64,000 nucleotides of DNA. It comes from Marinobacter caseinilyticus (lineage in GTDB: Bacteria > Pseudomonadota > Gammaproteobacteria > Pseudomonadales > Oleiphilaceae). This document shows, piece after piece, positions 32,965-43,501 of this stretch; position 1 is the stretch's first letter; each line of letters starts with the position of its first letter. The stretch lies in NCBI RefSeq assembly GCF_011074955.1, contig NZ_WUQJ01000012.1, positions 62,001 through 126,000 of the forward strand, read 5' to 3'. A program made the position numbers and the translations under genes. The notes under the pieces were generated by a model. The model had not been told where the DNA came from, did no database searches, and worked only from the letters and a program-made list of their open reading frames with translations.

Positions 32965-34626
32965 TTACAGGCGCTTGTCGTGGGTCAGAGCCTGCATCAG
33001 CTCTGCCACGGCTTTGCCGATGTCCTTGGTGTCATCCGCACGCGCGGAGGCGCTCGCAACGTCTGTGCCGATGTTAACCGCGACAGCGATCAGGCCATGA
33101 GCGGTCAGCAATTGTGCGGTGCGGCAGCGATCATCGGCGTTGCCGGCGTTGTCTTCGGACAGCACCACCGAGGTCTTGCCAAGGTCAAACAGTGCGCGTT
33201 CGACAGCCAGTGCAAGCTCTTGCGCAAGCTTGCCGGCGCAGCCGATAATCAGAGGCTGCTGGGCCAGACGGCGGGCACGCTCGTCAGGGCTCACCGGGTC
33301 CAGTGCCTCGTCACTGGCGCTGGCCAGCCCGCTGATCATGCCGGCACCAACCGTGACGTTGGTCAGGCGGTCAACCACGATGAATCCGCCGGTGGCGCGG
33401 TTGCGGGGGTAAGGATCGAAGGCCACGGGCTGGCTCAGCGTGAGTTCACAGAGGCCAATTTCATTCAGAGCCAGCGAAGTAACGCCGCTTTGGCGCTCCA
33501 GGGTGTTGACGTCGGTGCGGTAGGCAACCTGCCGGATGGAGCCGGAAGTGAACGTCGGGCCCAGCTTGATGTCGTACAAGCGGCCGGTTTCCAACGGCTG
33601 ATCAATCATCCACACCACGTTGGCGTTGAAGCGATTGCTTACCAGAGGCTCGTCTTCTGGTTTGACGAGCATGTCACCACGGCTGACGTCAATCTCATCG
33701 TTCAGGGTCAGAGTAACGGCCTGATCGATATAGGCTTCCTCAAGATTGCCATCGAACGTGACCACTTCCTTAACGGTACTGGTGCGGCGTGAGGGCAGCG
33801 CCATCACCGTATCCCCGGGGCGAACGACGCCGGACGCTATGGTGCCGCAGAAGCCGCGGAAGTTCAGGTTGGGGCGATTAACGTACTGTACGGGAAGCCG
33901 GAAATGCTCAAGATTCTTGTCGCGGGACACTTCCACGGTATCAAGAATTTCCATCATTGGCTGGCCGGAAAACCAGGGCATGTTGTCGCTGCGGGCAACC
34001 ACATTGTCGCCCTCGAGCGCTGAAATGGGCACAAAGCGAACGTCTTTAAGGCCAAGCTTGTTGGCGAACGCCAGATAGTCTTGCTTGATTTCTTCAAAGC
34101 GCTCTTCGCTGTAATCCACCAGGTCCATTTTATTGATCGCGACCACAATGTGGCGAATACCTAACAAGGATGCGATAAAGGAGTGTCGCCGAGTTTGCGT
34201 CAGCACGCCATGACGGGCGTCTATCATCATGATCGCCAGCTGCGCGGTTGAAGCACCGGTGGCCATGTTGCGGGTGTACTGCTCATGGCCCGGTGTGTCG
34301 GCAATGATGAACTTACGCTTGTCAGTCGAGAAATAACGGTAAGCGACATCAATGGTGATGCCTTGCTCGCGCTCGGCCTGGAGCCCGTCCACCAACAACG
34401 CAAGGTCAAGCTTTTCGCCGGTGGTGCCCAGTTTGGCACTGTCAGCCTTCAGGCTGGCCATGTGATCTTCGTAGATCATTTTGGTGTCGTGCAGCAGGCG
34501 GCCGATCAAGGTGCTTTTGCCGTCATCGACACTGCCGCATGTCAGCAGGCGTAGCAATTCTTTATCTTCGTGTTGTTTCAGGTACGCGCTTATATCTTCT
34601 GCAATCAGGTCTGACTGGTGAGACAT
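32965..34626 (-). CDS. cysN: Sulfate adenylyltransferase GTPase subunit CysN with a degenerate APS-kinase-like tail
   Basis: CysN is the GTPase subunit that drives CysD in making adenosine phosphosulfate. The 553-residue protein has an EF-Tu-like GTPase domain: [32 protein letters not shown] and the NKMD motif, then two beta-barrel domains to about residue 432. Plain CysN is about 475 residues. The extra tail (about 450-553) reads like the CysC domain of CysNC fusions ([15 protein letters not shown], then [16 protein letters not shown]), but the P-loop position is GCAGKLAQ, lacking GKS/T, and later motifs are gone. So it is probably APS-kinase-dead; a separate cysC would be needed. Confidence 0.93.
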   Translation of the reverse strand: MSHQSDLIAEDISAYLKQHEDKELLRLLTCGSVDDGKSTLIGRLLHDTKMIYEDHMASLKADSAKLGTTGEKLDLALLVDGLQAEREQGITIDVAYRYFSTDKRKFIIADTPGHEQYTRNMATGASTAQLAIMMIDARHGVLTQTRRHSFIASLLGIRHIVVAINKMDLVDYSEERFEEIKQDYLAFANKLGLKDVRFVPISALEGDNVVARSDNMPWFSGQPMMEILDTVEVSRDKNLEHFRLPVQYVNRPNLNFRGFCGTIASGVVRPGDTVMALPSRRTSTVKEVVTFDGNLEEAYIDQAVTLTLNDEIDVSRGDMLVKPEDEPLVSNRFNANVVWMIDQPLETGRLYDIKLGPTFTSGSIRQVAYRTDVNTLERQSGVTSLALNEIGLCELTLSQPVAFDPYPRNRATGGFIVVDRLTNVTVGAGMISGLASASDEALDPVSPDERARRLAQQPLIIGCAGKLAQELALAVERALFDLGKTSVVLSEDNAGNADDRCRTAQLLTAHGLIAVAVNIGTDVASASARADDTKDIGKAVAELMQALTHDKRL

Positions 34627-34659
34627 GGTAAAAAATCCTGTGAATACGGTAACCGCTGT

Positions 34660-35568
34660 TTAGAAATAGCCTTCGCGTTTCTTCTGTTCCATCGAACCGG
34701 CGGAGTCATGGTCTATCACCCGACCCTGGCGTTCGGAGCTCTTGGCCAGCAGCATTTCCTGGATGATATCGGTCAACGTGTCGGCTTCGGATTCAATGGC
34801 GCCGGTGAGCGGGTAGCAGCCCAGGGTGCGGAACCGAACCGACTTCATCATCGGTGTTTCGCCGTCTTTGAGTGGCATACGGTCATCGTCCACCATGATC
34901 AGCGTGCCATCACGGTCCACCACCGGGCGTTCTGCGGAGTAGTACAACGGCACGATTTCGATATTTTCCAGGTAGATATATTGCCAGATATCCAGTTCGG
35001 TCCAGTTCGACAAAGGGAATACGCGAATGCTCTCGCCTTTATTGATTTTGCCGTTATAGGTGTTCCACAGCTCAGGGCGCTGATTCTTCGGATCCCAGCG
35101 ATGGTATTCGTCGCGGAAGGAATAGACGCGCTCTTTGGCCCGCGATTTTTCTTCATCACGTCGCGCGCCACCGAAAGCGGCATCAAACTTGTATTTGTTC
35201 AGCGCCTGCTTCAGGCCCTGGGTTTTCATGATGTCCGTGTGTTTGGCGCTGCCATGGGTGAACGGGCCGACGCCCTGGTCCACGCCTTCCTGGTTGATAT
35301 GAACAATCAAATCCAGGTCAAACTTTTTCGCCTGGGCGTCCCGGAAGCGGATCATTTCCTGGAATTTCCAGGTGGTGTCCACGTGCATAAGCGGAAACGG
35401 TATTTTGCCTGGGTAAAAGGCTTTGCGGGCCAGGTGCAGCATCACCGAGGAGTCTTTTCCGACGGAGTAGAGCATAACCGGGTTGTCGAACTCGGCTGCT
35501 ACTTCCCGAATGATATGGATGCTTTCAGCTTCCAGCTGTTTCAGATGCGTCAGGTTATAAGTGGTCAT
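34660..35568 (-). CDS. cysD: Sulfate adenylyltransferase subunit CysD
   Basis: The catalytic subunit of ATP sulfurylase, a PAPS-reductase-fold enzyme making APS from sulfate and ATP. The 302-residue protein shows the PP-loop variant [17 protein letters not shown] (about residues 31-47), the [13 protein letters not shown] segment and the [17 protein letters not shown] motif. It is first of cysD-cysN-yejK, with 33 bp to cysN. Upstream on the minus strand is a TATAGT -10-like hexamer near 35645 with no clear -35, as expected for a CysB-activated promoter; this is inference. Confidence 0.97.
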   Translation of the reverse strand: MTTYNLTHLKQLEAESIHIIREVAAEFDNPVMLYSVGKDSSVMLHLARKAFYPGKIPFPLMHVDTTWKFQEMIRFRDAQAKKFDLDLIVHINQEGVDQGVGPFTHGSAKHTDIMKTQGLKQALNKYKFDAAFGGARRDEEKSRAKERVYSFRDEYHRWDPKNQRPELWNTYNGKINKGESIRVFPLSNWTELDIWQYIYLENIEIVPLYYSAERPVVDRDGTLIMVDDDRMPLKDGETPMMKSVRFRTLGCYPLTGAIESEADTLTDIIQEMLLAKSSERQGRVIDHDSAGSMEQKKREGYF

Positions 35569-35720
35569 CGTATCCTGTTACCGCTTGCCGTAGGCGCGTG
35601 TTGAGGTGACAGAAGTTGAGTCTGTCGTCGAAATTAGGTGGCCTACTATACCAGACGGGGCGATAGCATAAGAAGTGGGGGTGCTAGAGTTTGAGGCTAT
35701 AACATTATGCAGAGATGAGT

Positions 35721-35750
35721 GGCTGGCCCGTACATTTCGACGGGTCAGCC
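35721..35750. repeat. Hairpin downstream of the PilZ gene
   Basis: Arms ggctggcccgt (35721-35731) and acgggtcagcc (35740-35750) pair at 10 of 11 positions with an 8-base loop. It lies just past the stop of the PilZ gene (minus strand). There is no U-run, so it may stabilise the 3' end rather than terminate alone. Confidence 0.5.
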
Positions 35751-35757
35751 ATTGCGA

Positions 35758-36282
35758 TCAGCTCAGGGTTGAGAGTTGGCGACTGACGTACTGGTCGACG
35801 TATTGATGACCGTTACCCTCGAAGCGGCAGAACTGAATGCCCACATGGAATTCGTCACGGGATACTCTGCGCAGATAAACAATATGGCAGTCTGCCGACA
35901 CTGTGACATTTTGGGAAGCCACGACAGGCAGGGAAAACTGGGTCGAAATTTCAATCCATTGACCGGGGGCCGGGGATGTCTGGTTGGGGACCAGCCGGTT
36001 CAATGTCTTTTCATCACACGAAATCATCATGCCGGCGCGGGATACATTGGTGGCCTTGCAGTTGACGGTGACTTGTTCCGAGAGTATGGCGACGACGTCC
36101 AGCGAGGTTTCCACTCGCTGTTGGTCTCTCAAGTTCGATTTAGTGGCCACTGGTTTCATCGTGTTGCGTTTGGCCGCGGGGGCCGCCTCGATAACCGGCG
36201 GTGTCGGCCCCTTCGAGGCACCACCTTTTTTGCGATGCACGTGCTTCGATGCGGTTCGCTCCACCATTGTTTTGTTCCCCAT
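35758..36282 (-). CDS. PilZ-domain protein, putative c-di-GMP receptor
   Basis: A 174-residue cytoplasmic protein with a basic, Lys/Pro-rich disordered N-terminus (1-50) and one PilZ domain. The two c-di-GMP-binding motifs are intact: RxxxR as RDQQR (residues 52-56) and the D/NxSxxG motif as NVSRAG (79-84). The ATG at 36282 is used; a TTG at 36294 abuts the GAGGG site, and another ATG is at 36267. It stands alone, with cysD on one side and a long gene-free region on the other. Output partner unknown. Confidence 0.82.
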   Translation of the reverse strand: MGNKTMVERTASKHVHRKKGGASKGPTPPVIEAAPAAKRNTMKPVATKSNLRDQQRVETSLDVVAILSEQVTVNCKATNVSRAGMMISCDEKTLNRLVPNQTSPAPGQWIEISTQFSLPVVASQNVTVSADCHIVYLRRVSRDEFHVGIQFCRFEGNGHQYVDQYVSRQLSTLS

Positions 36283-36792
36283 GTTGCTAATCAACCCTCA
36301 GAATGCTGGGCACCTCACACCGAGGGTGCCTTCTAATTTTTTATATTGTCGTCGTATTTTTCGTAATTTTACAAGCCTGAGCTAAACAGCTGAAAGTCTA
36401 GCTGTTTGTTAATTGATCAGCAACACATGTGTCGCCGCGAAAGGCGGGTAAGCCGCCAATGCCGGCTTTAATGGGAGTAGGCCGGCGAGAATCGGGCGTC
36501 GTTTCAAGTTTGCGGGGGTAGGTCGGACACTATGGTGATGATGAGCCCGGTCTGCGTGGACATTAATTGACCGGGTTTGACGGACTCAAGTGCCACGGAG
36601 GGCCGGCAACACGAGGGTCAATCCGTGAGTCGACAGGTCGGACCTTCTGCCATAGTGTTGGCGGAGTCAGGCGGTGCGCATTTGCGCTAAAGGGATTGAG
36701 GCGTTCCCCAGAACGTGACATCACGCTCTGACTCCAAAGTGCCGGAGTCAGAGCGGACTCGCCGTAGTTTGACGGGTCAGTCTGTGAGGGCG
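36283..36792. other. 510-bp gene-free region with many inverted repeats
   Basis: No open frame of 60 codons or more lies between about 36390 and 36790. The sequence holds several inverted repeats: cccggtc/gaccggg (36546-36575), acactatgg/ccatagtgt (36527-36535 with 36650-36658) and gctctgactcc/ggagtcagagc (36725-36754), plus a direct repeat aggtcggac (36520 and 36635). It could encode a structured RNA or be a decayed element. I recognise no known RNA family. Confidence 0.5.
36725..36754. repeat. 11-bp perfect hairpin 3' of gatB
   Basis: gctctgactcc (36725-36735), 8-base loop, ggagtcagagc (36744-36754). It lies 39 bp past the gatB stop on the minus strand. It lacks a T-run on either side, so a plain intrinsic terminator is doubtful. 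Confidence 0.55.
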
Positions 36793-38241
36793 CTAGCGTT
36801 CGAGTTTTTTCTTCAAGATCTCATTGAACAACTTTGGATTACCCTGGCCCTTCGAGGCTTTCATTAAAGGCCCCATAAAGCCGCCCATCAGCTTCTTGCG
36901 TTTCTTTTCGTCGGCTTCCTGGTATTGGGCGATCTGCTCGCCCATGCCTGCGAGCACCTCCTCCACGATCTTTTCCAGCGCGCCGGTATCGGACACCTGT
37001 TTAAGCCCCTTGGCATCGATAAGTTCATCCACATCGGAGCCCTCGCCGGTCCACAGCCCTTCGAAGACTTTTTTGGCACCGGTGGATGAGACCGTGCCGT
37101 CGCTGATACGAAGGATCAGGGCGCCGAGTTGGCCGCCAGTGAGCGGGCAATCGGCGAGCTCCCGATCTTCACTGTTCAGTCGGGCGCTGAGTTCGCCCAG
37201 CAGCCAGTTGGCGGCGAGCTTGGCGTCTTTGCCATGGCTCACCGTTTCCTCGAACAGAGCGGCCATCCGGGCGCTGCTGCTGAGCAGGCTGGCATCGTAG
37301 TCGGTTAAGCCATAGTCAGACTGGAAGCGCGCCTTGCGAGCATCCGGCAGTTCCGGTAATCGGCTGCGGGCGTCTTCGATAAAGGCATCGTCGAGTTCAA
37401 CTGGGAGCAGGTCGGGGCAGGGGAAATAGCGGTAGTCGTTTGCTTCTTCCTTGCTGCGCATCGAACGTGACTGCTGGGTGTCGCCGTTATAGAGACGGGT
37501 TTCCTGAACGATCCTGCCGCCATCCTCCAGAATGTCCATCTGGCGCTCGACTTCGTGGTGAATGGCTTGCTCCATAAAGCGAAAGGAGTTCAGGTTCTTG
37601 GTTTCTGTGCGGGTGCCGAGGGTTTCGTCCCCGGCGGGCTTAAGGGAGACGTTGACGTCAAACCGCAGCGAGCCCTCTGACATATTGCCGTCGCAGATGC
37701 CGAGCGAAGTGACCAGGCCGTGCAATTTGCGGGCGAACGCGACCGCCTCTTCGGCGCTGCGCATATCCGGTTCGGTGACCACTTCGATCAAAGGTGTGCC
37801 GGCGCGGTTCAAATCGATACCGGTCATGCCATGGAAATCTTCGTGCAGGGATTTGCCCGCGTCCTCTTCCAGATGGGCGTGGTGTATCCGTACACGCTTG
37901 GTGCTGCCATCAGCCAGCTCAACGTCAACATGGCCGGGGCCAACAATGGGGCGCTCCAGCTGCGTTGTCTGATAGCCCTTGGGCAGGTCGGGGTAAAAAT
38001 AGTTTTTGCGTTCAAATACTGAGCGACGGCAAATTTCTGCATCAACCGCGAGGCCAAACATGACCGCATACTTGAAAGCCTGCTCGTTGGCCACCGGCAG
38101 GGTGCCGGGCATGGCAAGGTCGACTGCGCTCGCCTGGGAATTGGGCTCGGCCCCGTACGCCGTGCTGGTGCCGGAAAAAATCTTGGTTTTGGTGGCGAGC
38201 TGAACATGAATTTCAAGCCCGATCACAATGTCCCATTGCAT
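36793..38241 (-). CDS. gatB: Asp-tRNA(Asn)/Glu-tRNA(Gln) amidotransferase subunit B
   Basis: GatB binds the mischarged tRNA and activates its side chain with ATP. The 482-residue protein has the family N-terminus [22 protein letters not shown], a cradle domain with [14 protein letters not shown], and a C-terminal YqeY-like helical domain (from about residue 400). It ends the gatC-gatA-gatB run. The presence of GatCAB suggests that Gln-tRNA and/or Asn-tRNA are made by the indirect route. Confidence 0.97.
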   Translation of the reverse strand: MQWDIVIGLEIHVQLATKTKIFSGTSTAYGAEPNSQASAVDLAMPGTLPVANEQAFKYAVMFGLAVDAEICRRSVFERKNYFYPDLPKGYQTTQLERPIVGPGHVDVELADGSTKRVRIHHAHLEEDAGKSLHEDFHGMTGIDLNRAGTPLIEVVTEPDMRSAEEAVAFARKLHGLVTSLGICDGNMSEGSLRFDVNVSLKPAGDETLGTRTETKNLNSFRFMEQAIHHEVERQMDILEDGGRIVQETRLYNGDTQQSRSMRSKEEANDYRYFPCPDLLPVELDDAFIEDARSRLPELPDARKARFQSDYGLTDYDASLLSSSARMAALFEETVSHGKDAKLAANWLLGELSARLNSEDRELADCPLTGGQLGALILRISDGTVSSTGAKKVFEGLWTGEGSDVDELIDAKGLKQVSDTGALEKIVEEVLAGMGEQIAQYQEADEKKRKKLMGGFMGPLMKASKGQGNPKLFNEILKKKLER

Positions 38242-38318
38242 GCTGAATATCCTCCTGATGGAAGCGGAATGATCGCTCCCATCTAACTAAGCCCATATAA
38301 AGAGTGTCGCTCCGACGC

Positions 38319-39767
38319 TTAGGCGTCCGGAGAGAGTTGGTGCCAATCCGTCACTTGCTGATACTGATGGGCTGCGTTCAACAACCGGGCTTCGGAGAAA
38401 TAATCGCCGATAATCTGTAAGCCGACAGGCAACCCCTCCATCAGACCCGCAGGCACAGACATCGCGGGCAGTCCGGCCAGATTGGTTGAAATGGTAAAAA
38501 TATCTTCCAGGTACATGGTGACCGGGTCGTCGGTCTTTTCGCCCTGGATAAACGCGGGTGAGGGCGTCGTCGGGCTCATGATGACGTCCACTTGCTTAAA
38601 GGCATTAATGAAGTCTTGCTGGATCAGGCGCCGTACTTTTTGCGCCTTCAAGTAATAGGCATCGAAATACCCTGCCGACAGGGCATAGGTGCCGACCAGA
38701 ATACGGCGTTTGACCTCAGCGCCAAACCCCTCGGCACGTGTGCGGGTGTAGAGATCCATCAGATCCCGGGGGGCTTCACAGCGATAGCCGTAGCGCACAC
38801 CGTCAAAGCGGGACAAGTTGGCAGAGCATTCCGCCGGCGCAATAACATAGTACGCCGCAATCGCCAGATCTGCGTGGGGCAGGGAGATTTCCTGCACGGT
38901 TGCGCCGAGCTTTTCATACTCGCGGATTGCCTCACGCACGACGTTGTTCATCTCGGAACTGAGCTGGTCGGTGAAATACTCTTTCGGCAGCCCGATCCGA
39001 AGTCCCTTCAGAGAATCGTTCAGTGAGGCGGTGTAGTCGGGTACCTCGCGATCGATCGACGTTGAGTCCTTTGGATCAAAGCCTGCCATGACGTTTAACA
39101 TCAGGGCATTGTCCTCGGCGGTACGGGCCATGGTGCCGCCCTGGTCGAGACTGGAGGCAAAGGCAATCATGCCGTAGCGAGAGACCCGGCCATACGTGGG
39201 TTTCAAGCCGGTGATGCCGCACAACGCCGCCGGCTGGCGAATGGAGCCGCCGGTATCCGTTGCGGTAGCGGCAGGCACCAGGCGGGCCGCCACCGCCGCC
39301 GCCGAACCGCCTGAGGAGCCGCCAGGAACCCGGCGCTCGCCCCAGGGGTTTGTGGTGGCTCCAAAATAGCTGGACTCCGAAGAGGAGCCCATGGCGAACT
39401 CGTCCATGTTCGTTTTGCCCAGGCACACAGCGCCGGCCTCGCGAAGCTTGCGGGTAACGGTGGCATCGTACGGCGGCACAAAATTCTCAAGCATTTTTGA
39501 GCCGCAGGTCGTGCGGACGCCCTCGGTGCAGAAAATATCCTTGTGCGCGAACGGGATGCCGGTCCAGGGCGTCGCGTTGCCCTGTTTACGGCGCTCGTCG
39601 GCGGCACGGGCATCGGCCAGGGCAGCCTCTTCGGTCACGGTGATAAAGCTGTTGTAGCGGTTGTCTTGCAGGCGAATTCGTTCGAGGAAGTGTGTCGCCA
39701 GTTCAACACTGGACACTTCGCCGGATTCCAGCGCATGAGAAAGTTGGGCTACGGTCTTGTTGTGCAT
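38319..39767 (-). CDS. gatA: Asp-tRNA(Asn)/Glu-tRNA(Gln) amidotransferase subunit A
   Basis: GatA is the amidase that releases ammonia from glutamine for GatB. The 482-residue amidase-signature protein has the Ser-cisSer-Lys triad: Lys in [12 protein letters not shown] (about residue 76), the Ser loop [13 protein letters not shown] and [11 protein letters not shown]. It follows gatC by 53 bp and precedes gatB by 77 bp. A bulged hairpin overlaps its stop codon (38310-38332). Confidence 0.97.
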   Translation of the reverse strand: MHNKTVAQLSHALESGEVSSVELATHFLERIRLQDNRYNSFITVTEEAALADARAADERRKQGNATPWTGIPFAHKDIFCTEGVRTTCGSKMLENFVPPYDATVTRKLREAGAVCLGKTNMDEFAMGSSSESSYFGATTNPWGERRVPGGSSGGSAAAVAARLVPAATATDTGGSIRQPAALCGITGLKPTYGRVSRYGMIAFASSLDQGGTMARTAEDNALMLNVMAGFDPKDSTSIDREVPDYTASLNDSLKGLRIGLPKEYFTDQLSSEMNNVVREAIREYEKLGATVQEISLPHADLAIAAYYVIAPAECSANLSRFDGVRYGYRCEAPRDLMDLYTRTRAEGFGAEVKRRILVGTYALSAGYFDAYYLKAQKVRRLIQQDFINAFKQVDVIMSPTTPSPAFIQGEKTDDPVTMYLEDIFTISTNLAGLPAMSVPAGLMEGLPVGLQIIGDYFSEARLLNAAHQYQQVTDWHQLSPDA

Positions 39768-39820
39768 GGGGCGGTTCCTGGAAATTCCTGAACAATAATG
39801 GTCGTCACTGGTGACGGTGA

Positions 39821-40108
39821 CTATTCAATAACGCGGGGTACCAGATACAAACCGTTTTCGGTGGACGGCGCAATCGCCTGGAAAGCCGCCCGGTTATCGG
39901 TTTCTGTGACCGTATCGGCGCGCAGGCGCTGGGCGGCGTCAAGAGGATGCGCCATGGGTTCGGTCTGGCTGGTATCGGCACTCTGAAGCTGGTCAACAAG
40001 GTCCAGAATGTTGCTGAGGTCCTTCTCCAGCGCCGTAACCTGCGCCTCATCGACCTTGATTCTGGCTAACAAGGCGACTTTTTCAATGTCCTGACGAGAA
40101 ATTGCCAC
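39821..40108 (-). CDS. gatC: Asp-tRNA(Asn)/Glu-tRNA(Gln) amidotransferase subunit C
   Basis: A 95-residue small subunit that wraps around GatA and links it to GatB. The N-terminal helices ([17 protein letters not shown]) and the extended C-terminal segment ([23 protein letters not shown]) are as in the family. It is the first gene of gatCAB and is divergent from mreB across a 256-bp gap. Confidence 0.95.
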   Translation of the reverse strand: MAISRQDIEKVALLARIKVDEAQVTALEKDLSNILDLVDQLQSADTSQTEPMAHPLDAAQRLRADTVTETDNRAAFQAIAPSTENGLYLVPRVIE

Positions 40109-40349
40109 GCATTGCCTCCGCTATAAATGAAATTACTGTAACGCCCCGATATTACGGGGTTCCGGCACCGGGTTTACGGGCGTTAGGGCAACCAACCACC
40201 GCCGGATAGAGCGCGTATGGTAACAGATTCGGTGCCTTTCGGGAGGGGCAATTACTTGAAACGACGGCACTTGGAGCCTCATCGTGCCTTGCCTGTGGGG
40301 GTGCTCGCTGCTAAAGTTGCCGCAACACTTCTGCGACTGCTTTTCTTAG

Positions 40350-41408
<1,059 letters not shown>

Positions 41409-41450
41409 GCGTGGTGGCACCGGCTGCCTGCTTGATCACTTGCCCAACTC

Positions 41451-41483
41451 AACCGCCGCTTGCGAATCTTCGCAGCGGCGGTT
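41451..41483 (+). other. Long bulged hairpin in the mreB-mreC junction
   Basis: The sequence from aaccgccgc (41451-41459) through tgcga/tcgca to gcggcggtt (41475-41483) folds into 14 bp with one bulged T and a 4-base loop. It starts 43 bp after the mreB stop and has no T-run. It could act as an mRNA-processing or 3'-stability element allowing more MreB than MreC. Confidence 0.6.
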
Positions 41484-41504
41484 GTCGTATCTGCACGGGG
41501 AGGA

Positions 41505-42407
41505 TTGGCCATTAAAACAATCTTCGTGCAGGGTCCTATCCCCGGGTTTCGTCTGTTTCTGGTGATTGTTCTGTCCATTGCACTGGTGGTGCTGGACGCC
41601 CGCTTCGGTAAATTGGACACCGTCCGCAGCTCTTTGGGTACGTCACTGTCACCCGTGGTTTGGCTGGGCAGTGTGCCCGACGAGCTCACGACATGGGTGA
41701 AGAGCCTGTTCATTACCCGCGATGATTTGCAGGCGGAAAACGAGACGCTGCAGGCACGCCTCCTGATTCTGGAACGGCGCGCACTCAAATACGCCGCGTT
41801 GTCGGCGGAAAATAGCCGCTTGCGTGAGCTGCTTAATGCTTCGGGCGTTCTCGATGATCGCGTCATTGTCGCCGAAATTGTAGGCGTCTCTCCGGATCCT
41901 TTTTCCCATGAAGTGATTATTAACAAGGGCAGCCGAGACGGGGTTCAGGTCGGTCAGGCAATACTGGACGCCTTCGGATTGATGGGGCAGGTGCTCAGTA
42001 CCAGCAGCTTCACGTCACGGGTGTTGCTAATCTCGGACAGCAGTCATGCGGTGCCGGTGGAAGTTAACCGCAATGGCTTGCGGGCGATTCTTCTGGGCAA
42101 CGGTGACATCAATAATCTTGAGCTGGTGCATGTGCCCGACACAGCGGATATACGGGAAGGCGATATGTTAGTGAGCTCCGGCCTGGGCGGTCGATTTCCC
42201 AAGGGTTATCCGGTTGCCGAGGTTGCGTCGATTGAAAAAGAGCCCGGTGAGCAATTCATTCGTATCAGCGCCAAGCCGCGGGCACACCTGAGTCGGAGCC
42301 AGATGGTGTTGATCGTGTTTCAAGCGAATGTTGAGCGTCGGGAAGAGCGCCTGAACGACAACCTGTCCGACTCCGATACCGACATCGACGCAGTGGGGTC
42401 GCCCTGA
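41505..42407 (+). CDS. mreC: Rod-shape-determining protein MreC
   Basis: MreC is a periplasmic scaffold linking MreB to the cell-wall synthase. It has one N-terminal membrane helix (in FRLFLVIVLSIALVVLD), a coiled coil (about residues 65-105, LQAENETLQARLLILERR) and the beta-domain core. No ATG or GTG fits the family N-terminus (AIKTIFVQGP). A TTG at 41505 gives about 300 residues but lies one base after GGGGAGG; the ATT at 41511 has ideal 7-base spacing; a TTG at 41460 lies inside the hairpin. The start is thus unsettled. Confidence 0.93.
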   Translation: MAIKTIFVQGPIPGFRLFLVIVLSIALVVLDARFGKLDTVRSSLGTSLSPVVWLGSVPDELTTWVKSLFITRDDLQAENETLQARLLILERRALKYAALSAENSRLRELLNASGVLDDRVIVAEIVGVSPDPFSHEVIINKGSRDGVQVGQAILDAFGLMGQVLSTSSFTSRVLLISDSSHAVPVEVNRNGLRAILLGNGDINNLELVHVPDTADIREGDMLVSSGLGGRFPKGYPVAEVASIEKEPGEQFIRISAKPRAHLSRSQMVLIVFQANVERREERLNDNLSDSDTDIDAVGSP

Positions 42408-42883
42408 TGCTGTCGGTGATCAGTTACCCGGTTTTTGGCATCAGCATCATCCTGAGCCTGGTGTTGAGCATTTCACTGTTTCCATTAGGTTGGTTTGAGT
42501 TCCGTCCTGAGTGGCTGGGTCTAATGGTGTTTTACTGGACCTTCAGGGCACCCGCCCAGTTCGGCATTTTGCTGGCCTGGTGTTTGGGTCTGTTGCTGGA
42601 CGTCCTGGAGGCGACGCCGCTCGGTGTCAATGCCATGGCCATGGGGTTGGTCGCGTTTCTGGTCCTCACCATCCATCAGCGACTAAGAATGTTCCCCATG
42701 CCACAGCAGTGCCTGATGGTCTTCTTGTTGCTGGGCATCAACCAGATGCTTGTGCACTTTATCAAGCAAGTGCTGGGTGCTGACAATGCAGGCTTTGGTT
42801 ATCTCTGGCCTGCGCTCACAAGCGCCGTTGTCTGGCCGTTCATCTGTGTTCTGCTGGATAACTTGAACCGTAAACTGGGATAG
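42407..42883 (+). CDS. mreD: Rod-shape-determining protein MreD
   Basis: A 158-residue polytopic inner-membrane protein of the elongasome with about five membrane helices. EFRPEWLGLMVFYW and GLLLDVLEATPLGVNAMAMGL are MreD-typical. Its ATG overlaps the mreC stop (TGATG), indicating coupled translation. Confidence 0.95.
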   Translation: MLSVISYPVFGISIILSLVLSISLFPLGWFEFRPEWLGLMVFYWTFRAPAQFGILLAWCLGLLLDVLEATPLGVNAMAMGLVAFLVLTIHQRLRMFPMPQQCLMVFLLLGINQMLVHFIKQVLGADNAGFGYLWPALTSAVVWPFICVLLDNLNRKLG

Positions 42884-42892
42884 GATGCTCCT

Positions 42893-43501
42893 TTGCGCCC
42901 CATTATTCTTGCTTCTGCATCGCCCAGGCGAGCCGATCTACTGCGTCAGCTAGGGCTCACGTTCTCGGTTTTTCCTGTGGATATTGATGAACGCCCGACC
43001 CCGAATGAGGCCGCTGCGCACTATGTGGAGCGGTTGGCGCGAGAGAAAGCTTTTGCTGGCTTGAAATTGGCCGTTGACCCAAAGAGTCTGGTCATCGGCT
43101 CGGATACCTCGGTGGTACGCGACGGCGACATTCTGGGCAAACCTGACGGTAAAGAGCAGGCCGCAGAGATGCTTGCCAGTCTTTCCGGCAGGAGCCACAA
43201 GGTGATGACCGCGGTAGCGCTTGCCGGAGAGCACGGCTGCTTTGCCCGCGTCTCCACTACCGAAGTCAGGTTCAGGGCGCTGTCTGAGTCCGAAATCAGG
43301 GCCTATTGCGATACCGGCGAGCCCATGGACAAAGCAGGCGCGTATGGGATTCAGGGTCGTGGCGGTGCATTTGTCAGCGGTTTATGGGGAAGTTACAGCG
43401 CAGTAGTCGGACTGCCATTGGACGACGTGGCGGCATTGCTGGCCGAGGCAGGCCAGCCGGTCTGGATGGTTTGGAATCAGTCTGGGGAGAAGCTGGGATG
43501 A
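42893..43501 (+). CDS. maf: Maf-family nucleotide pyrophosphatase
   Basis: A 202-residue Maf protein that hydrolyses non-canonical or excess nucleoside triphosphates; the YhdE branch next to rng acts on dTTP/UTP. It has the N-terminal motif LASASPRRADLL and the conserved VIGSDTSV aspartate, KPDGKEQA and GAYGIQGRGG segments. The start is a TTG at 42893, with AGGA (42882-42885) 7 bases upstream overlapping the mreD stop; the nearby ATG at 42885 is out of frame. Its stop overlaps the rng start. Confidence 0.93.
   Translation: MRPIILASASPRRADLLRQLGLTFSVFPVDIDERPTPNEAAAHYVERLAREKAFAGLKLAVDPKSLVIGSDTSVVRDGDILGKPDGKEQAAEMLASLSGRSHKVMTAVALAGEHGCFARVSTTEVRFRALSESEIRAYCDTGEPMDKAGAYGIQGRGGAFVSGLWGSYSAVVGLPLDDVAALLAEAGQPVWMVWNQSGEKLG

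Noticed and set aside
35739..36780. 10-bp direct repeat gacgggtcag flanking the PilZ gene (35739 and 36771)
   Set aside because: Too short to claim a mobile element; there is no transposase, and the left copy is part of a local hairpin.
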